The position numbers and the translations under genes are program-made. This document shows positions 23,285 through 36,700 of a stretch of 64,000 bases of DNA, in pieces (within the stretch, counting starts at the first letter, position 1; the number at the start of each line of letters is the position of its first letter). The DNA is from Grifola frondosa (lineage: Eukaryota; Basidiomycota; Agaricomycetes; Polyporales; Grifolaceae): positions 806,001 to 870,000 of the forward strand of contig LUGG01000022.1 of the NCBI GenBank assembly GCA_001683735.1, in the 5' to 3' direction. A model generated the notes under the pieces. That model ran no database searches and was not told the DNA's origin. It saw only the letters and a list, made by a program, of their open reading frames with translations.

Positions 23285-25168
23285 ATGCGCGTCACACGTT
23301 CCACTACACGCAGCTTGGCGGGCACAACTGCTGCTGCTGCTGCTGATGTGCCTGTGGTAGAGGAAAAGCCAAAGACGGCGAAGAGAAAGGCCACCGCAGC
23401 GCCGAAAGCTCCCAGAAAGAAAACCCGCTCGGATGATACCTCAGCTTCCACCACACCGAAACTCGCCAATACGAACACCAGCGTGCCCGCACTCGTTCCT
23501 AACGGCGGTGCAGCAGCATTAGTGCCTGCAGTACTCACTTTCTCCTTCGAGGAGGCGAAACGACATCTCATCAGCGTGGACCGGAGGTTCGACGACATCT
23601 TCCAACGCATGAAGTGCAGGCCTTTTGAACATCTTGAGACTGTCGATCCGTTCCGGTATGTTTTTGAAATCCTGCTGAGCTTTGTTGTTTCCTAATGCAG
23701 ATTTACGCAGTACGCTAGCACATTCCATCATGTAAGACCGTTTCGCGAGTTTTACACTCAAATCTGGACCAACCATACACGTGCATGCAGGGGGCAACAA
23801 ATTTCCTGGAAAGCTGCGCGTTCGATCACTCATCGTTTTACTCGTCTTTTCGATCCTTCTCTCCCTGAGAAACCGGTAGACCACCAGTTCGTACTCTAAA
23901 TACTATTATAGGGACTGAATATCTCGTCCTGAACGTTCATTTCATGAAGACCGACTGCATTTTTCCCGACCGCGCATCAAGTCACCACGATGGACGTGGA
24001 GACGCTGCGGACCGCCGGTTTAAGTGGCCGGAAAGCTGAATACGGTCAGCAAATTGAACTGCAATTTTCGTAAGAGTCTTGAGACTGAATGGTGGCACAC
24101 ACTCCAGTTCTTGACCTAGCGTCGAGATTCGCTGATGGTCGTCTGTCGACTGAGAAACTCTTGGAGGCAGATGATGAGGAACTCGGTCGCATGCTGATTG
24201 AAGTGAGAGGGATTGGCAGGGTGAGCGTTTTTGCACTTGAGATATACATTCCACAGCGCTCAATCAATGCGATATTGAACGAAACGATGCAGTGGACCGG
24301 TAAGCATCTCGTTTGAGAAAGCACTGGTTGTGGTCACTGAGTCGTCGCCGCAGTCGACATGTTTGCCATGTTCTCCTACGTCGGCCCGACATTCTTCCAG
24401 TTGGTACGTCACACGTCCCCTGCTTCTATTATCACCGACAATGCTCAAATCATATCAACAACAAAGGTGATCTCGGCGTACAACGCGGACTTCTCCGCTG
24501 GTTCCTTTCCTTGCACTCGCCTTCCTACCCGCTGACTATCTCGCCCAAGAAGCTGCCGCAGAATCCAGCAGAAGAGGACGAAGATGCCGATAAAGACGCC
24601 AACGCCCTACCTATCACGATTAATGGAGCATCAAACGGAGCTTCGTCAACCCAAGAAACACTGTCAGGCTCTCTAGACGTGTCCGCCATCCTGCCGGCTC
24701 CCGTCCTCCCTGCCACGCCCGTCAGGCGCAATAACCGCGCCGGGAAGGGCAAGGCGAAGGCCGAAGAGAACAGCGATGAAGCGGAGGACGAGGCAATGGC
24801 GCTGCCTCCGCCGTTCACACCGTCGATCAACAAGACCCTGAACATGTTCGCCAGCACAGACGAATTCAAGCCGGTGCCACTGCCCGAGGGCCTTTCCGCG
24901 GCTGTCCTGAAGAGCCGCCTCGACGGCAAGAAGAAAATCAAGTACGTGTTTGTTATGTTTGCTGTACAAGTGTTAAGCGCTGAGATGTCGGGTCTCGTTG
25001 CAGAGGCGCGTTCTTAACGCCTAAGGAGATGGAAGATTTGACAGATTGTTGGAGACCATATCGCAGTCTTGGTACGTCACCCACGGTTATTTGGGGAGTG
25101 CGGTGCATGTAGTGACGCCCTTTGCAGCTGTGTATTATATGTGGCGGCTTGCAGAGGAGCCCAAATGA
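23285..25168 (+). CDS. MAG1: DNA-3-methyladenine glycosylase II, HhH-GPD superfamily (one frameshift)
   Basis: Ten exons: 23285-23655, 23711-23731, 23791-23886, 23950-24044, 24108-24220, 24293-24299, 24354-24403, 24467-24941, 25004-25071, 25128-25168; 445 aa with one base restored. Residues 1-80 are basic with a CTG-repeat polyalanine and KRK/RKK clusters, a nuclear localisation region. The core has LAHSIMGQQISWKAARSI, the hairpin VRGIGRWTVDMFAMFS, RRPDILPVGDLGVQRG with the catalytic Asp in PVGD, then a 100-residue disordered insert and the terminal CWRPYRSLAVYYMWRL. It excises alkylated purines in base-excision repair. Exon 6 is a 7-nt microexon. In exon 7 the frame slips by one at CC 24375-24376, between AMFS and RRPDILP. 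The large insert before the final helices is longer than in yeast MAG1. Confidence 0.87.
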
Positions 25169-25619
25169 ACTTCGGTGGTGATTGGATTTGATTGTGGCTT
25201 TTCTAGAAGTCACTCCGGATCTTTAATTTATTGAGGTAGATTGAGCATCGTAAATCTGCTCATCGTTGTGTATCTTCCAATAAAAGACGGTCGGACACAC
25301 GTTGTTTAAGCTTATCCTTCCTCATGCTTCAGATCATAGCGGCAACTATGCAGTGCATATTCGGCAGGAGATCATCATCAGTTCCTCCATTGTACCGGTA
25401 ATCCACAGCTTCTTGTTTCTCTTCACACTGGCGGTAACTTTGGCAGCGGTGAACCGAATCAATGACATTTGATTGTTACAGCGATTTACGGGCTATGCTT
25501 CTTTTCGTTGCTGCACTGTGTTTAACGCCGGTTTCACTCAGCTTCACCACAGCTTGAATGAGCAATCCGTGCAGGTTTTCCGCATACAGGAAATGTCTCG
25601 ACCGCAAGTCGCTATGTAT
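25169..25619. other. Intergenic, no gene seen
   Basis: The spacer after the glycosylase has no supported ORF or RNA gene. Confidence 0.4.
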
Positions 25620-26540
25620 AGGTCTGGCTGATGACAACTCTTGAATCAATCATGAGTGTTCTTTCCGCCGGTGGGTCTCGTACACCAACTGGAAGATCAT
25701 GGATGTTCTACGAAGCATTATCAAGTCTCTGGACGCTTTGCCTGATCGTCAATAGCAAATGGCTTCAGTGGTATTCGCGTTGTCGCTGGGTCTTTTCGTC
25801 GCTGACCTTGTAAGCCCCTTCCTTGCTGGTCACTATCAGCTTGCTATTCCGTTCTTACGCGCCGTCACTAGTGGGCTATATAGCACGGTTAACGATCATC
25901 ACTGCAAACTTATTGGTTCTTGTGCTCAGAAGATATCGGACCCAAAGGCTTGCGAAAGAGGCTAACCTTGAGACGTCATTGAATTCTTTGATCTTGCGCG
26001 ACGGTCAGTATAATTTCTCCAACCCGTGTATGCGCAAATTAACCAACCTTGTACTAGGTGCGACGTACTTTGTGTAAGTTATGAGTGGGCCCGCAATAGA
26101 CCTCGCGTGCCATGACATTGATGCATTTTGCAAAACAGTGCTAGGCATGACTGTTGCACAAATCATCTCAACGACCGCAGGTGCACCCAATACACGTGAA
26201 TTCGTCGTCAATATATCTGCATACGAACGCATGCACCCACTGGATATTATTATATATCTCCAGCAGCTTTGCAGGCCCGTCGGTGTCGTCCAGTAATTTC
26301 TCGTCCTTATTGCGACTGATCTCTACGGTGTTTCTTTTATCAGCTTGTTGGCCATCCTCATCTCGAGGTTCAATCTCAATCTGCGCGAGAGTGATTCCCC
26401 CCGCCATTGTTTGTTCACTCGCTCGGGCGGTCGGAGCGGTCGGAGCAGCTTGCGGCTTTTGTGGAACCGCTGCGTGCATCTCTCGACCACGGGTCTTCGT
26501 TCTCTGCACAAGAAACAGACCGTTGTCACGGGTGAAACAT
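25620..26540 (+). pseudogene. DUF6533 family pseudogene, copy 2
   Basis: This is a 3' two-thirds remnant. Recognisable blocks in order are: RQ-stop-QMASVVFALSLGLF (the usual Trp codon of SGRQW is TAG), IITANLLVLVLRRYRTQRLAKEANLETS, NSLILRDG followed by a normal intron, ATYFV, then ILISRFNLNLRES. The tail, usually FASFVEPLGAPLDH, is scrambled: a short tandem of cggtcggag units and frame changes leave FVEP-like and SLDHGSS-like peptides in different frames. The N-terminal DUF6533 core is absent. Several splice sites persist, so decay is recent. It cannot encode a whole protein as read. Confidence 0.75.
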
Positions 26541-27548
26541 ACGAAGAAACGGAACTTAGGAATTACGAAAGATATGTGGTCGGACCATGCGAACATCCAT
26601 AATCAGCGGCTGGTCCTTCTGGAGAGAGAATACATCCTCAGCGTGAGCTACCTGTCGCGTTCGGACACCGCGGCCCTGTCAACACTAATTCATTCTAATA
26701 TCGATCCGACCCATAGACAAAAGAGATTCCGAGGATCACCGCTCTCCGGTGGGTAGTAGATGCGGTAAAAAGCCGTAGCATCGAGATCGTAAGTGATATG
26801 AAAGCTCGAAAAAGCACCACATGATATAAGCCTTTAAGTTCCGTGGTGAACGCTGAGTCCGCGCGTGTTCATGTTATGTGCACGTTGCATGTACTTCGTA
26901 TGGAATATTGAACTCTTGCGAAGAATGCTAAGATCGCGACATGTCCATTTTGGGGTCGAGGCCATCGAGATCTCGGCAAGATCGGCCTTCAAAGAACAAG
27001 AAACTCGTCTTCCCGAGAGCCATTAAAATTCTCGACGTCCTTCAGACAAGACCTCAGACAATGTCACATCCTTTAACTTGACCGCTTGAGACGCATCGCA
27101 GCGCATCGCCCACCCAGAGACTCCCACAAGCAGCGCAGATTTGTCGATGGTGCCTCATTGGCAGTATCGATGCACACGATGCGCACGGTGCCCTTGGTAG
27201 CAAATCCATGCGGTGCCCGGTATGACCTTGCAGCACTTGCCATGTCACGTTGGCCATGGGTACGGAAGCTGTTGGTGCTTAATTCGGCGGACGGGGATCT
27301 GCGAGGGGAATGATGACGTCTGGGTCATAGCCGGTCATAGACTATTGGGAAATGATCGAATATTATTGATATTGATCGAGTGAGTGGCTTCGTCTTCCAA
27401 TATGTTCAATTTGGGGTTTCGTAAGGTTTGTCTCGCAATAAATACTCGTTGGTGTCACATACTTCAACATCCCTTCCTCCTCCTCCCATCTCCGTGCCAC
27501 CCTCCCCTGCTCGGTCGTGCGTCACGCCCGCGGTCCCTCCATTCCCCC
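26541..27548. other. Intergenic, no gene seen
   Basis: About 1 kb upstream of the kinase. There is no ORF with coding character, and the last 100 bases are strongly CT-rich, typical of a fungal 5' leader. The upstream codons 27402-27548 are open in the kinase frame but look like leader. Confidence 0.45.
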
Positions 27549-29516
27549 ATGCGTCCCTCCAGTCTCCTTCCCCGCCTCCAGGACGTGCAGTCTCCTTGTC
27601 TTGACGTTCTATCTCCGCCCATAGATGCAGGAGATGCGTCTTCAGATGACGGTGACACCCTTCAGACCCCCCTCACAGAGCACGACGAACATCGCCCTCA
27701 CTCCTACGGCGTATACAATCAACACAAACATCATATCACGCAAGATCCTTTCCATTCTTATGGACCGGCAGAGCGGGCGGACGACTTTGTCGACCCCGCG
27801 AAACTCAACTTCACCTCTGCCGCTGCGTACTCTCTGTTATCTCCTCCTCTACCTTCTTCTGTATCGGAGAATCACCATGGTGCTCTTTTTTCCACTCCAA
27901 CGCGAGCATTAGACCTCGCGAATGCGTCGCTGGAGATCAACCAGTTCTCCGGCTTCAGCAATTATTCCCTTGACCCAAGCGCCTCCCCTTTCACTCCTAC
28001 AAACCAATCTCTCGAAACAGCATCTCCGCTCTTTGCGCCTTCGCCGGAACCAAAATATCGTCACCTCTCGTGCTCATCTACCTTCTCTTCCTTCGCTGTG
28101 CTTAGACAACCTCTGTGGTTCGGATGATGCGCCATCTCTTCTTCTATCCCCAGACAACGTGCCCAGTACGTCTGAGCTAGAGGACCTTCAGATGATGCAA
28201 GGACGGATCTACTCTCCCCGCTTCCACAACGACCACACGCTCAATCCTTTTTTTGTACGATCCTACCTTCTCGGCGATGAGCTCGGTGCGGGTGGATATG
28301 GTTTCGTTATGACAGCCCGTCATCGCACTGAGGGTCACGAAGTTGCTGTCAAGTTCATCATCAAGGACAAGGTGCCCGAACATGCTTGGTGGGAAGACGA
28401 TATGTTTGGCAAGGTTCCGACGGAGGTGATGCTCTTGAGTCTCGTAAACCACGAGAATGTAGTAAAGTGCCTCGACCTCTATGAAGACGAAGTGTACTTT
28501 TACTTGGTAAGTTCCAATCTTCGCTGCAACCCATCCGCATATAATGAGTCCTTTACGTTTAGGTACAAGAACTTCATGGTTCGCCATGGGAATCTAGGAA
28601 GAAAAAGAAAAGCAAACAAGTCACGGCGCCCGGCAAGCTTGTTGTACCGACGCCATCTGCTACGCCTTTGTTGACCCCGTCGCCATCGGTGGAATCAACG
28701 TTAGACTCTATTCTACATACCCCGCCCCAAGCTTGCATCGATAACGACGATAACTTTCCGTCTGGCTCTCAGGAGCACTCGCTTTGCGAGCCTTCATCGC
28801 TCGCATCCGATACACCGGACATGGATATGTTAGCACCACTGGAGATTCCTCAGATATTTTTGAAACCCCCGCCTGTCGCGGAACCGCGCCCTAACTTCTC
28901 TCGCCGGGCCTCGCACGATCTCTTCGAGTGCATCGAGCAGAGCAAGCACAAGCGGTTATCGGAGAACCAGGCACGCTACGTCTTCGCGCAGGTCGTGGAG
29001 GCAGTGTATTACTTGGACACACAGGGCATCACACACTGTGATATCAAGGACGAGAACCTCGTCATAGACAGCGACTTGAAAGTGAGCTATGTCTGCCTCG
29101 CGCACTTCTTTCTAGTAGCTGACAACATGCAGGTCAAGTTAATCGACTTCGGCAGTGCTGTCGTCGCAGACCCGTCCACCCCACGGCCATATTACACGCT
29201 CTTCTTTGGGACGACCGCGTACGCGTCCTCGGAGATCCTGCTCAAGAAGCCGTACCGCGCGCCGCCCGCGGAAGTCTGGACGCTCGGCGTGCTTCTGTCG
29301 TATCTCCTCACTGGGCACTCGCCGTTCCCTACGGAGCAGGATGCGAAGGATGGGCGCGTGATCGTACGCGAGCCCAAGTCCGGTCGCCTCAGCCGCGCCG
29401 CCGTCGCACTCATGGCGCGCTGCCTCGAGAAGGACCCTGAGCGCCGCGCAGACATCATGGAGGTGCGCGGTCACCGGTGGCTGCATGGCGCGCTCGAGAG
29501 GGGCGGGTATGAGTGA
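27549..29516 (+). CDS. Ser/Thr protein kinase, PAS-kinase/CAMK-like, with a large hinge insert
   Basis: Exons 27549-28059, 28106-28506, 28563-29081, 29133-29516 give 604 aa. Residues 1-200 are disordered. The kinase domain starts at GDELGAGGYGFV (Gly loop), with VAVKFI (Lys), VQELHGSPW (hinge), HCDIKDENLVID (catalytic loop with Cys in place of Arg of HRD), LIDFGSA (DFG), ASSEILLKKPY in the APE position, and EVWTLGVLLSYLLTG. The GSPW...DLFECIE order and KDENLVID resemble PAS kinases and their basidiomycete relatives. Between the hinge and DLFECIE about 110 residues of Ser/Pro-rich sequence are inserted. The domain otherwise looks catalytically competent. Start chosen at 27549 because upstream is CT-rich leader; an ATG at 27402 is in frame. 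Confidence 0.85.
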
Positions 29517-30741
29517 TTTTATCTTTATTGTTATGTTGGACTTTCGGATTTGTATTCATGGTTTGATCGGACTTGTGGAGTCCTCTGTCGGTATTTCTTC
29601 CTTTTCTTCGCATGGCATCTCATCGCATTCTGTACTTTATCATTCAGATACATCCTCGCGGACCCTTATATCCTCATTCAAAGCTTCGAGCATACCCCCA
29701 TATCCTTCTTCCTCCGTTAGATATTCAATTCTTTGTAACCTCGCATTGCATAGTACTTTAGAGCCTCGTGGTGTATTTGTCTCCGAGTTCGTATGATACA
29801 CTGGAGAACGTAGTTACCCGTGATGTATTTTTCGATATATATGTAGTTTTGTCAAAGTGCAACTCGTTCAGTGTATGGTGTATGGTACAAACGTCAGTGG
29901 CTTGATTCGTGGCATTGAAATAGACATATCGTGAAGCTTATTTAATATTTAGGAGCAGAGGCTTCAAAAAATAACTAGAATGTCTGAATGTACGAGATTG
30001 ATGTCACTGATTCACCAACCCCGTGTCATTATTCGTGGGGATACGTCAGATCTGGCTCTTTTATGCAACTAGAATATTCAGAATTACCGGATTGTGGCTG
30101 CCCCGTGTGCAGTGCCACTGATATTTTGATCGCACATGATCTGGAGGCGGCTAAGTCCGAACACACTGAGACCGATTGTACGGCCCATGTACTGTAACAC
30201 TCTTCTGCCTTGTATCTTACGATTTTTTGCTGACGTGCGCTGACTCTGCAGCTTAGTCACGGCTCGGCCATCTACGTTGTGTTGCATTCGAATTCAATAT
30301 AAACTTCGAATTCCCCATGGATAGTGAGCATATATATATTCCCGTTGTGGTTCTGGGTTGGGCTGATGTTCTTCCGTCGCAAGCATCATCTGTTCCTGCG
30401 AAGGGGTTTGTCCTCGAGTAGGGAGACCTGTGCTCCGACATTCGAGGATGTCGATTGATCTCCTTGGGGAGCTACAAGTTCTCAAGTTCACATTTGTTCA
30501 AAAGAAGTTCTCGCTGTTTTCCTCCTTTGGCGACGTTGCGAAGTAGCTTGATACAGGCCGTGGGAGGATGTTTGTAAAGATTGTGAGGGCTTCCTGCAGC
30601 TTAACTTGCCGAAGCTTGCGTACGCGAGTTTCGACATCCGAATATCCTGAACGTATAAATATTACGTCTCCCGCACCATGTTCTCAGCAACACTTCGTCC
30701 CTGCAAACACATCCCCCCTCGCATTCATCCAGTGCACGGTC
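29517..30741. other. Intergenic, no gene seen
   Basis: About 1.2 kb between the kinase and the GST. The only sizeable ORFs (29485-29796 and 29988-30197) lack conserved motifs, and the first is a T-rich 3' UTR. No RNA gene was recognised. Confidence 0.4.
30654..30661 (+). promoter_or_regulatory. TATA box of the GST gene
   Basis: TATAAATA lies 81 bases before the GST start at 30742. Motif and spacing only. Confidence 0.45.
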
Positions 30742-31561
30742 ATGGTGCTCACTCTTCACGGTCACCCTATGTCCACGTGCACCCAGCGAGTAGCGGTCAT
30801 TCTGAAAGAGAAGAATGTTCCCTTTAAATTCGTCGTCGTCGACTTCGAGAAGGGCGAGCACAAGAGCCCCTCGTTTGTTTCTATTCAGCCCTTCGGCCAA
30901 GTACCCTACATCGATGATGACGGCTTCAAGCTCTACGAGAGCCGCGCTATCGGCCGGTATATAGCTGTCAAGTACGCTTCGCAAGGGGCGAAGCTCTTGC
31001 CCGACGTTGCGGACCTTCAGAAATGGGCTTTGTTCGAGCAGGCGGCAAGTATCGAGCTCACCAATTTTGAACCCTCTGCGCACGGACTCGCATGGGAGAT
31101 CATATTCAAGAACTTGTGAGTCATGAACTGTCTTGTTATGTGATCTCGCCGGTTGACAATGTCATGGCAGATTTTCAAACTTGGAGACCGACACGAAGGC
31201 TGTCGAAAATCACAAGCAGACTCTTGCTGCCAAGCTCGACGCGTACGAGGTGATCCTCTCGAAGTCCAAGTATCTCGCTGGTGATGTCAGTACTTCATTT
31301 TATCCAGAGTGAGTGCTAATGACTGACATGCTTCTTATATATCATAGGAGATCACCCTCGCGGATCTGTTCCATCTGCCGTATGGCGACATGTTTGGCGC
31401 ATTTGGCGTCGACTTCCTCAAGTCGGATAAGCGACCCAACGTTGCTAGGCCAGTCGTTTCTACCTACTCTCGGTCAACTTGATACTGACTCGAAGATTTG
31501 TAGGTGGTGGAAGGACATTTCTTCTCGACCGTCGTGGGAGTCCGTCAAGAATGGCATTTAA
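30742..31561 (+). CDS. Glutathione S-transferase (phi/GTT-like)
   Basis: Exons 30742-31115, 31171-31285, 31348-31448, 31504-31561 give 215 aa, a typical cytosolic GST size. The thioredoxin-like N domain has LHGHPMSTCTQRVAVILKE (the Ser/Thr-Cys-Thr region in the active-site position), the cis-Pro motif FGQVPYIDD and glutathione-binding ESRAIGRYIA. The helical C domain has SKYLAGDEITLADLFHLP and ends RPNVARWWKDISSRPSWESV. It conjugates glutathione to electrophiles or reduces peroxides; white-rot fungi use many such enzymes against wood extractives. The last intron (31449-31503) needs a GC donor to join RPNVA to RWWKDI; an alternative GT donor gives a poorer join. No lesion seen. Confidence 0.9.
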
Positions 31562-32122
31562 TTGCTTAGATACGAATACCTTGTTTTTGGTGGAATGGAT
31601 TTCCTTGAGGTTTTAAACAATTGGTACGATTGATCGAATTTTAGCGACGGACAGGGATGTCTGTATCAAGTTCAACAATCTGGCAAATCCTGAGCGGCTT
31701 GAACTTATGTCCTACGATGGTGCGCTGCTGGAGGTTGACGTGAATGAGAAAGTGTTCAAGTTCATAAGTTGTACGGGAGAGACTTCCTTGCATAGTTCCT
31801 TCGTTCGCAGTGTATCCTTTTCCTTGCTCCAGCACATAAGTAGTACATACTGCAATGTAGTGATGGTGACCTGCACCGTGATAAGCCAATCAGGGATTAA
31901 ACTAAGAGATGCTGTTACTCCGAGATACTACGTAGGTAGCTGTATGCAAGCGAAACATCATCGAAAGGAAGGACATAGCACTACCAAGCCCGAACTTACT
32001 CACCTTCCTTATATGGACAAACCGGGACTACCCGATCCCAACCAATCACGTCGCGCGCTTAGGAAACGGCACCTGCTCGTCGTCGTGCCCTGCGAGGAGC
32101 ACCACTCCTCTCCCCTATCGCT
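31562..32122. other. Intergenic, no gene seen
   Basis: The spacer contains the NDUFS7 promoter. A 204-codon ORF crosses it but is unsupported and overlaps the true first exons of NDUFS7 in another frame. Confidence 0.45.
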
Positions 32123-33229
<1,107 letters not shown>

Positions 33230-33732
33230 TTGAGCTCATAGTTGCTATGCTGGGGAACTAGCCTTTACTCTTAGTTGTAGATACGAGTGCAATGATAAGA
33301 GCTCTTCAGAAAGCCCCTGCAAATGAAGTTACGGAGTGAAAGGGGGTTTCGAAAATGAAAGTCTAGACAAATATATTCTGGGGGTGGCTAGAGTGGTGCG
33401 GATAATGCCGAGAGGAATGTAGAGTATCAAAACGGAAGATGGACCCCGCCGTGCTGCCCATCCGCCACCTCCGCTTGCTGAGTGTGCTTCCAAGCCCCCT
33501 TTCCCCTTCCGCTCATCGTCGACGGACGGCTCTCACCGCCAGCAGCCAGCTCGACGCTAATTCTCATCAACCTGACTAGCGGGTCAGCTGCTCGTTTCTG
33601 CTTGTTCGCATCCACATAGTTCGCAGGCCATCTGATTCTCCCGCGGGGCACTGCGTTGTCCTGGTTCTTCACGCCTTCAACTAACGCCCTCCACTTTCAA
33701 GGCAAGGCCATCTCCCGTCAACTTTTCCTGCA
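33230..33732. other. Intergenic, no gene seen
   Basis: Promoter and leader of the following gene. No supported ORF. Confidence 0.4.
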
Positions 33733-36700
33733 ATGGCTACTGTTCTTCAACTCCCAACGCCAGACCCTGGCCCTGCTCTTAATGAGGTTTCCATGGGCCT
33801 TGGATCCCCTCACGTCCATACGAATGCCTATTCGCATCGACTGACTATCACTGAACTCGACCTCGAAGGCGGTCGTTATCCCACGTTGTCCTCTTCGAAA
33901 CCTAACTCGCCGGTTAGCAGATCAGTACCTCTACCGTCGCCGGCCGTCGACGCAGGCATGACCGGCGCCTTACAGGCCAACTTGGTAGATTACCCTGATA
34001 TGAACCCTCATTCTTCTGCATGGGTCGGTGACAAGCTCACTGAGGAACCACGGGAGGAGGGGGAGCCGTCGCAGGCTGTTGCACCAGCCACAAACCAGGC
34101 CGCGCAGTCCCCTAGACCCGAAAACACGTTATCAAGCAGCCTACCACCTGCAAGTGCATCTCGCCCCGTCGAACCCTACAGCTTGGACGAGGAGCCCCCA
34201 CCGGTGGCTCGGGCGAGCGCGTACGAGTGGACACGCTACCAGCCGAAATGGGCCAGAGGTCTTCTGTTTACAGACAGTCTAGCGACCAATACGCGTCTAT
34301 GCTCGTAGCGTCCCCTCGACACCCATCTTTACCTGCTGCAGGCATCGGTGCCGGCTCAAGTGCAGCTGCGATATCTCCGATTGTCCCCCTCTCCGCCGGT
34401 CCCACATATAACCCCTCTACGATGCAGATCCCCATATCTCCAAAACCCCGTGCCTACGCGCAACATCCCACCTACATCACTCCTCCGACTACATCGAATG
34501 CTATACAACCTACGTTCGCTCCACCGCAAGTGCCCAAGGAAGAAGTATGCGTCGAGTGTGCAATGCGAGACCAGGACATGGCGGACGTCGATGTCACCGG
34601 TCCTGGGGTATGGGAGAGAGAAAGTGACGTTCTGTATGAGGAGCTATGTCGTCGCGAAGCAGAAGAAGGGACCCCTGGTCATGCCTCTTCGGAGACCCAT
34701 TCGACGAGACCCAAGGCGAGGGGAGGACGATTGACTGAGGAGAATCTGAGGTTCTGGTTGAGCATCGTGAGCCGTTTATATGCTGTGTTTGTTTGTGTGC
34801 TGACGCTCTATGCGCAGAATCCCAGGGAGCCGTCTTCGCGGCAACAGACCTTGGATCAATATGTCCGGTCACAGCGTACGCTACTCGAGGCAGATGCACT
34901 TGCGCGAGCTCGTGCTATCCGCGAGTCACGGCTGCTGGACGATAAGATGCGAGATACATATTCCCAGTTGCGGCCGATCGGCGTACGAGTTAGGGAGCAG
35001 TGCACAACCCACGGACGACACCGGGGGCTTGCGTATCAAGTCTCCTCGAGTCTCATCGATGCCTGTTGCAGGTCCTCATGCGCGAGAGCTAACACTCCTC
35101 GAGAATGGAATGATTGTAGAGCATGTCGACGTGCGACGGGAGGAGAAGGAGGAGCGAGAGCGCAAGCGGAAGGAGGAGAAGCGCGAGAAGCGTGATATGA
35201 GCCGTGCGAGGAAGTCCTCAAGGAGTTCGCGTTCAGCCGCTGCGGACGTGTTGTCCGTGTACTCCATGCCCTTGCAGAGCCCGCTTCCTCAAACGGACAG
35301 TGGATTCTTCTCGGGCATCCGGGGTGGCGACTCGCGATACTCTCAGTCTTTCTCTCCACGGCCGAGCAGCGTCCTCACCACCGCTGGAGAGCGGCCTCAG
35401 ACACTTCTGAGAGCTTACTCTCAAGCTTCGTTCTCTGACTTACAGAGTGTCGGTTCGACATCGTCTCCAAGGAGATCCCGCTTCTTTGGATTCAAGAATT
35501 TGAGTTCAGGGTGGAGAAGCCATGACAGCTTTGCTCCCTCAGGCAGCATGGTTGATATGCAGTAAGCTCTATCTTCTCCACGACCGGCCACCATGCTGAG
35601 GTTCCTTTTGTCGTAGTGTTGCATTGGAGCGCGAGCAGCAGTACTTCCAGGCGCATCCCTCAGCGTTGGATGTTTCCAGCAATGCACCGACGCTCCGTAT
35701 GTCTCAGTCTTGGCCTCGGGCTGAGGTGGTTGCGGAGAGTCCCAACACCCCTCGCGCCCAACCGAACAAAAAGAAGAACGGCCTGAAGAAGATCTGGAAA
35801 CTGGTCACTGGCTCGTCGAAGAGCCCACCGAAGGAGGTTACTCAGTCTCGGTCTTCAGAGAGACATGAAGACGATATGCCTTTGGCGCCGCCTCCGCCGT
35901 TGTCATATCTAGTTGACCGAGAAAGCGCCTCCGCTAGACGGCACGTATCTACCCCTTCGCTCCCATCATCCATCTCTCCTAATACACTGTCTCCTTTCGC
36001 TCCTTCACCACCCACTGCTCCATCCAGTCTCATCCCTTCGCCTACATCGTCCCGCCATCCTATCAATGACAAGGAGAATGGCAGCGACGGTCGTAAGAAC
36101 AGTGGGAACCTCGAGACAGATCAGGAAAACCGCATGCCGTCCGGCGACCTAGGGCTACCAACAATGGACACACCCTTCACCGACGCGGATATGCGTGGGC
36201 GAACGACACAAAGTTCCAGCAAGACGCTGTCGAGTCTCGCCGGTCCGCCAACACCGGCCACGTCGTCATTCAGGCCTCAATCTGTCATGATACGCCGTGA
36301 CAAGTCTCTCCCGCCTCTGCCGGGCGAGTCCTCGGTCGAGTTCCCCAACCACCCAATGCCAGATATACGGCCCCAAACCATGTACGACCTCCTTCGGACC
36401 CCTCCTAACCCTCCTTTACAGGGTCTCTTACCGCCACAAGCGCCTTTCCGCGCAGTTGACACGCGGCGGCAGTCGTTCGGCGGACTCGCCTCGCTCCCCC
36501 ATCCCGCTGTGCGGAGCCTTCCAAGCAAGGGCTCGTTCGTGCGAGGGAAGCTCAACGTTCCCCCCTTCTTGGCTGAGGAGAAATATGCCGAATTCGGCGC
36601 CTCTCAGCCCATGCTTGGTCAGTGGAGCGATCCACGCGTCACGCCGCGCACGCTGCAAGTGCCGCAGAAGGCCAAGCAGCGGCGGAGTCGGTTTGGCCTC

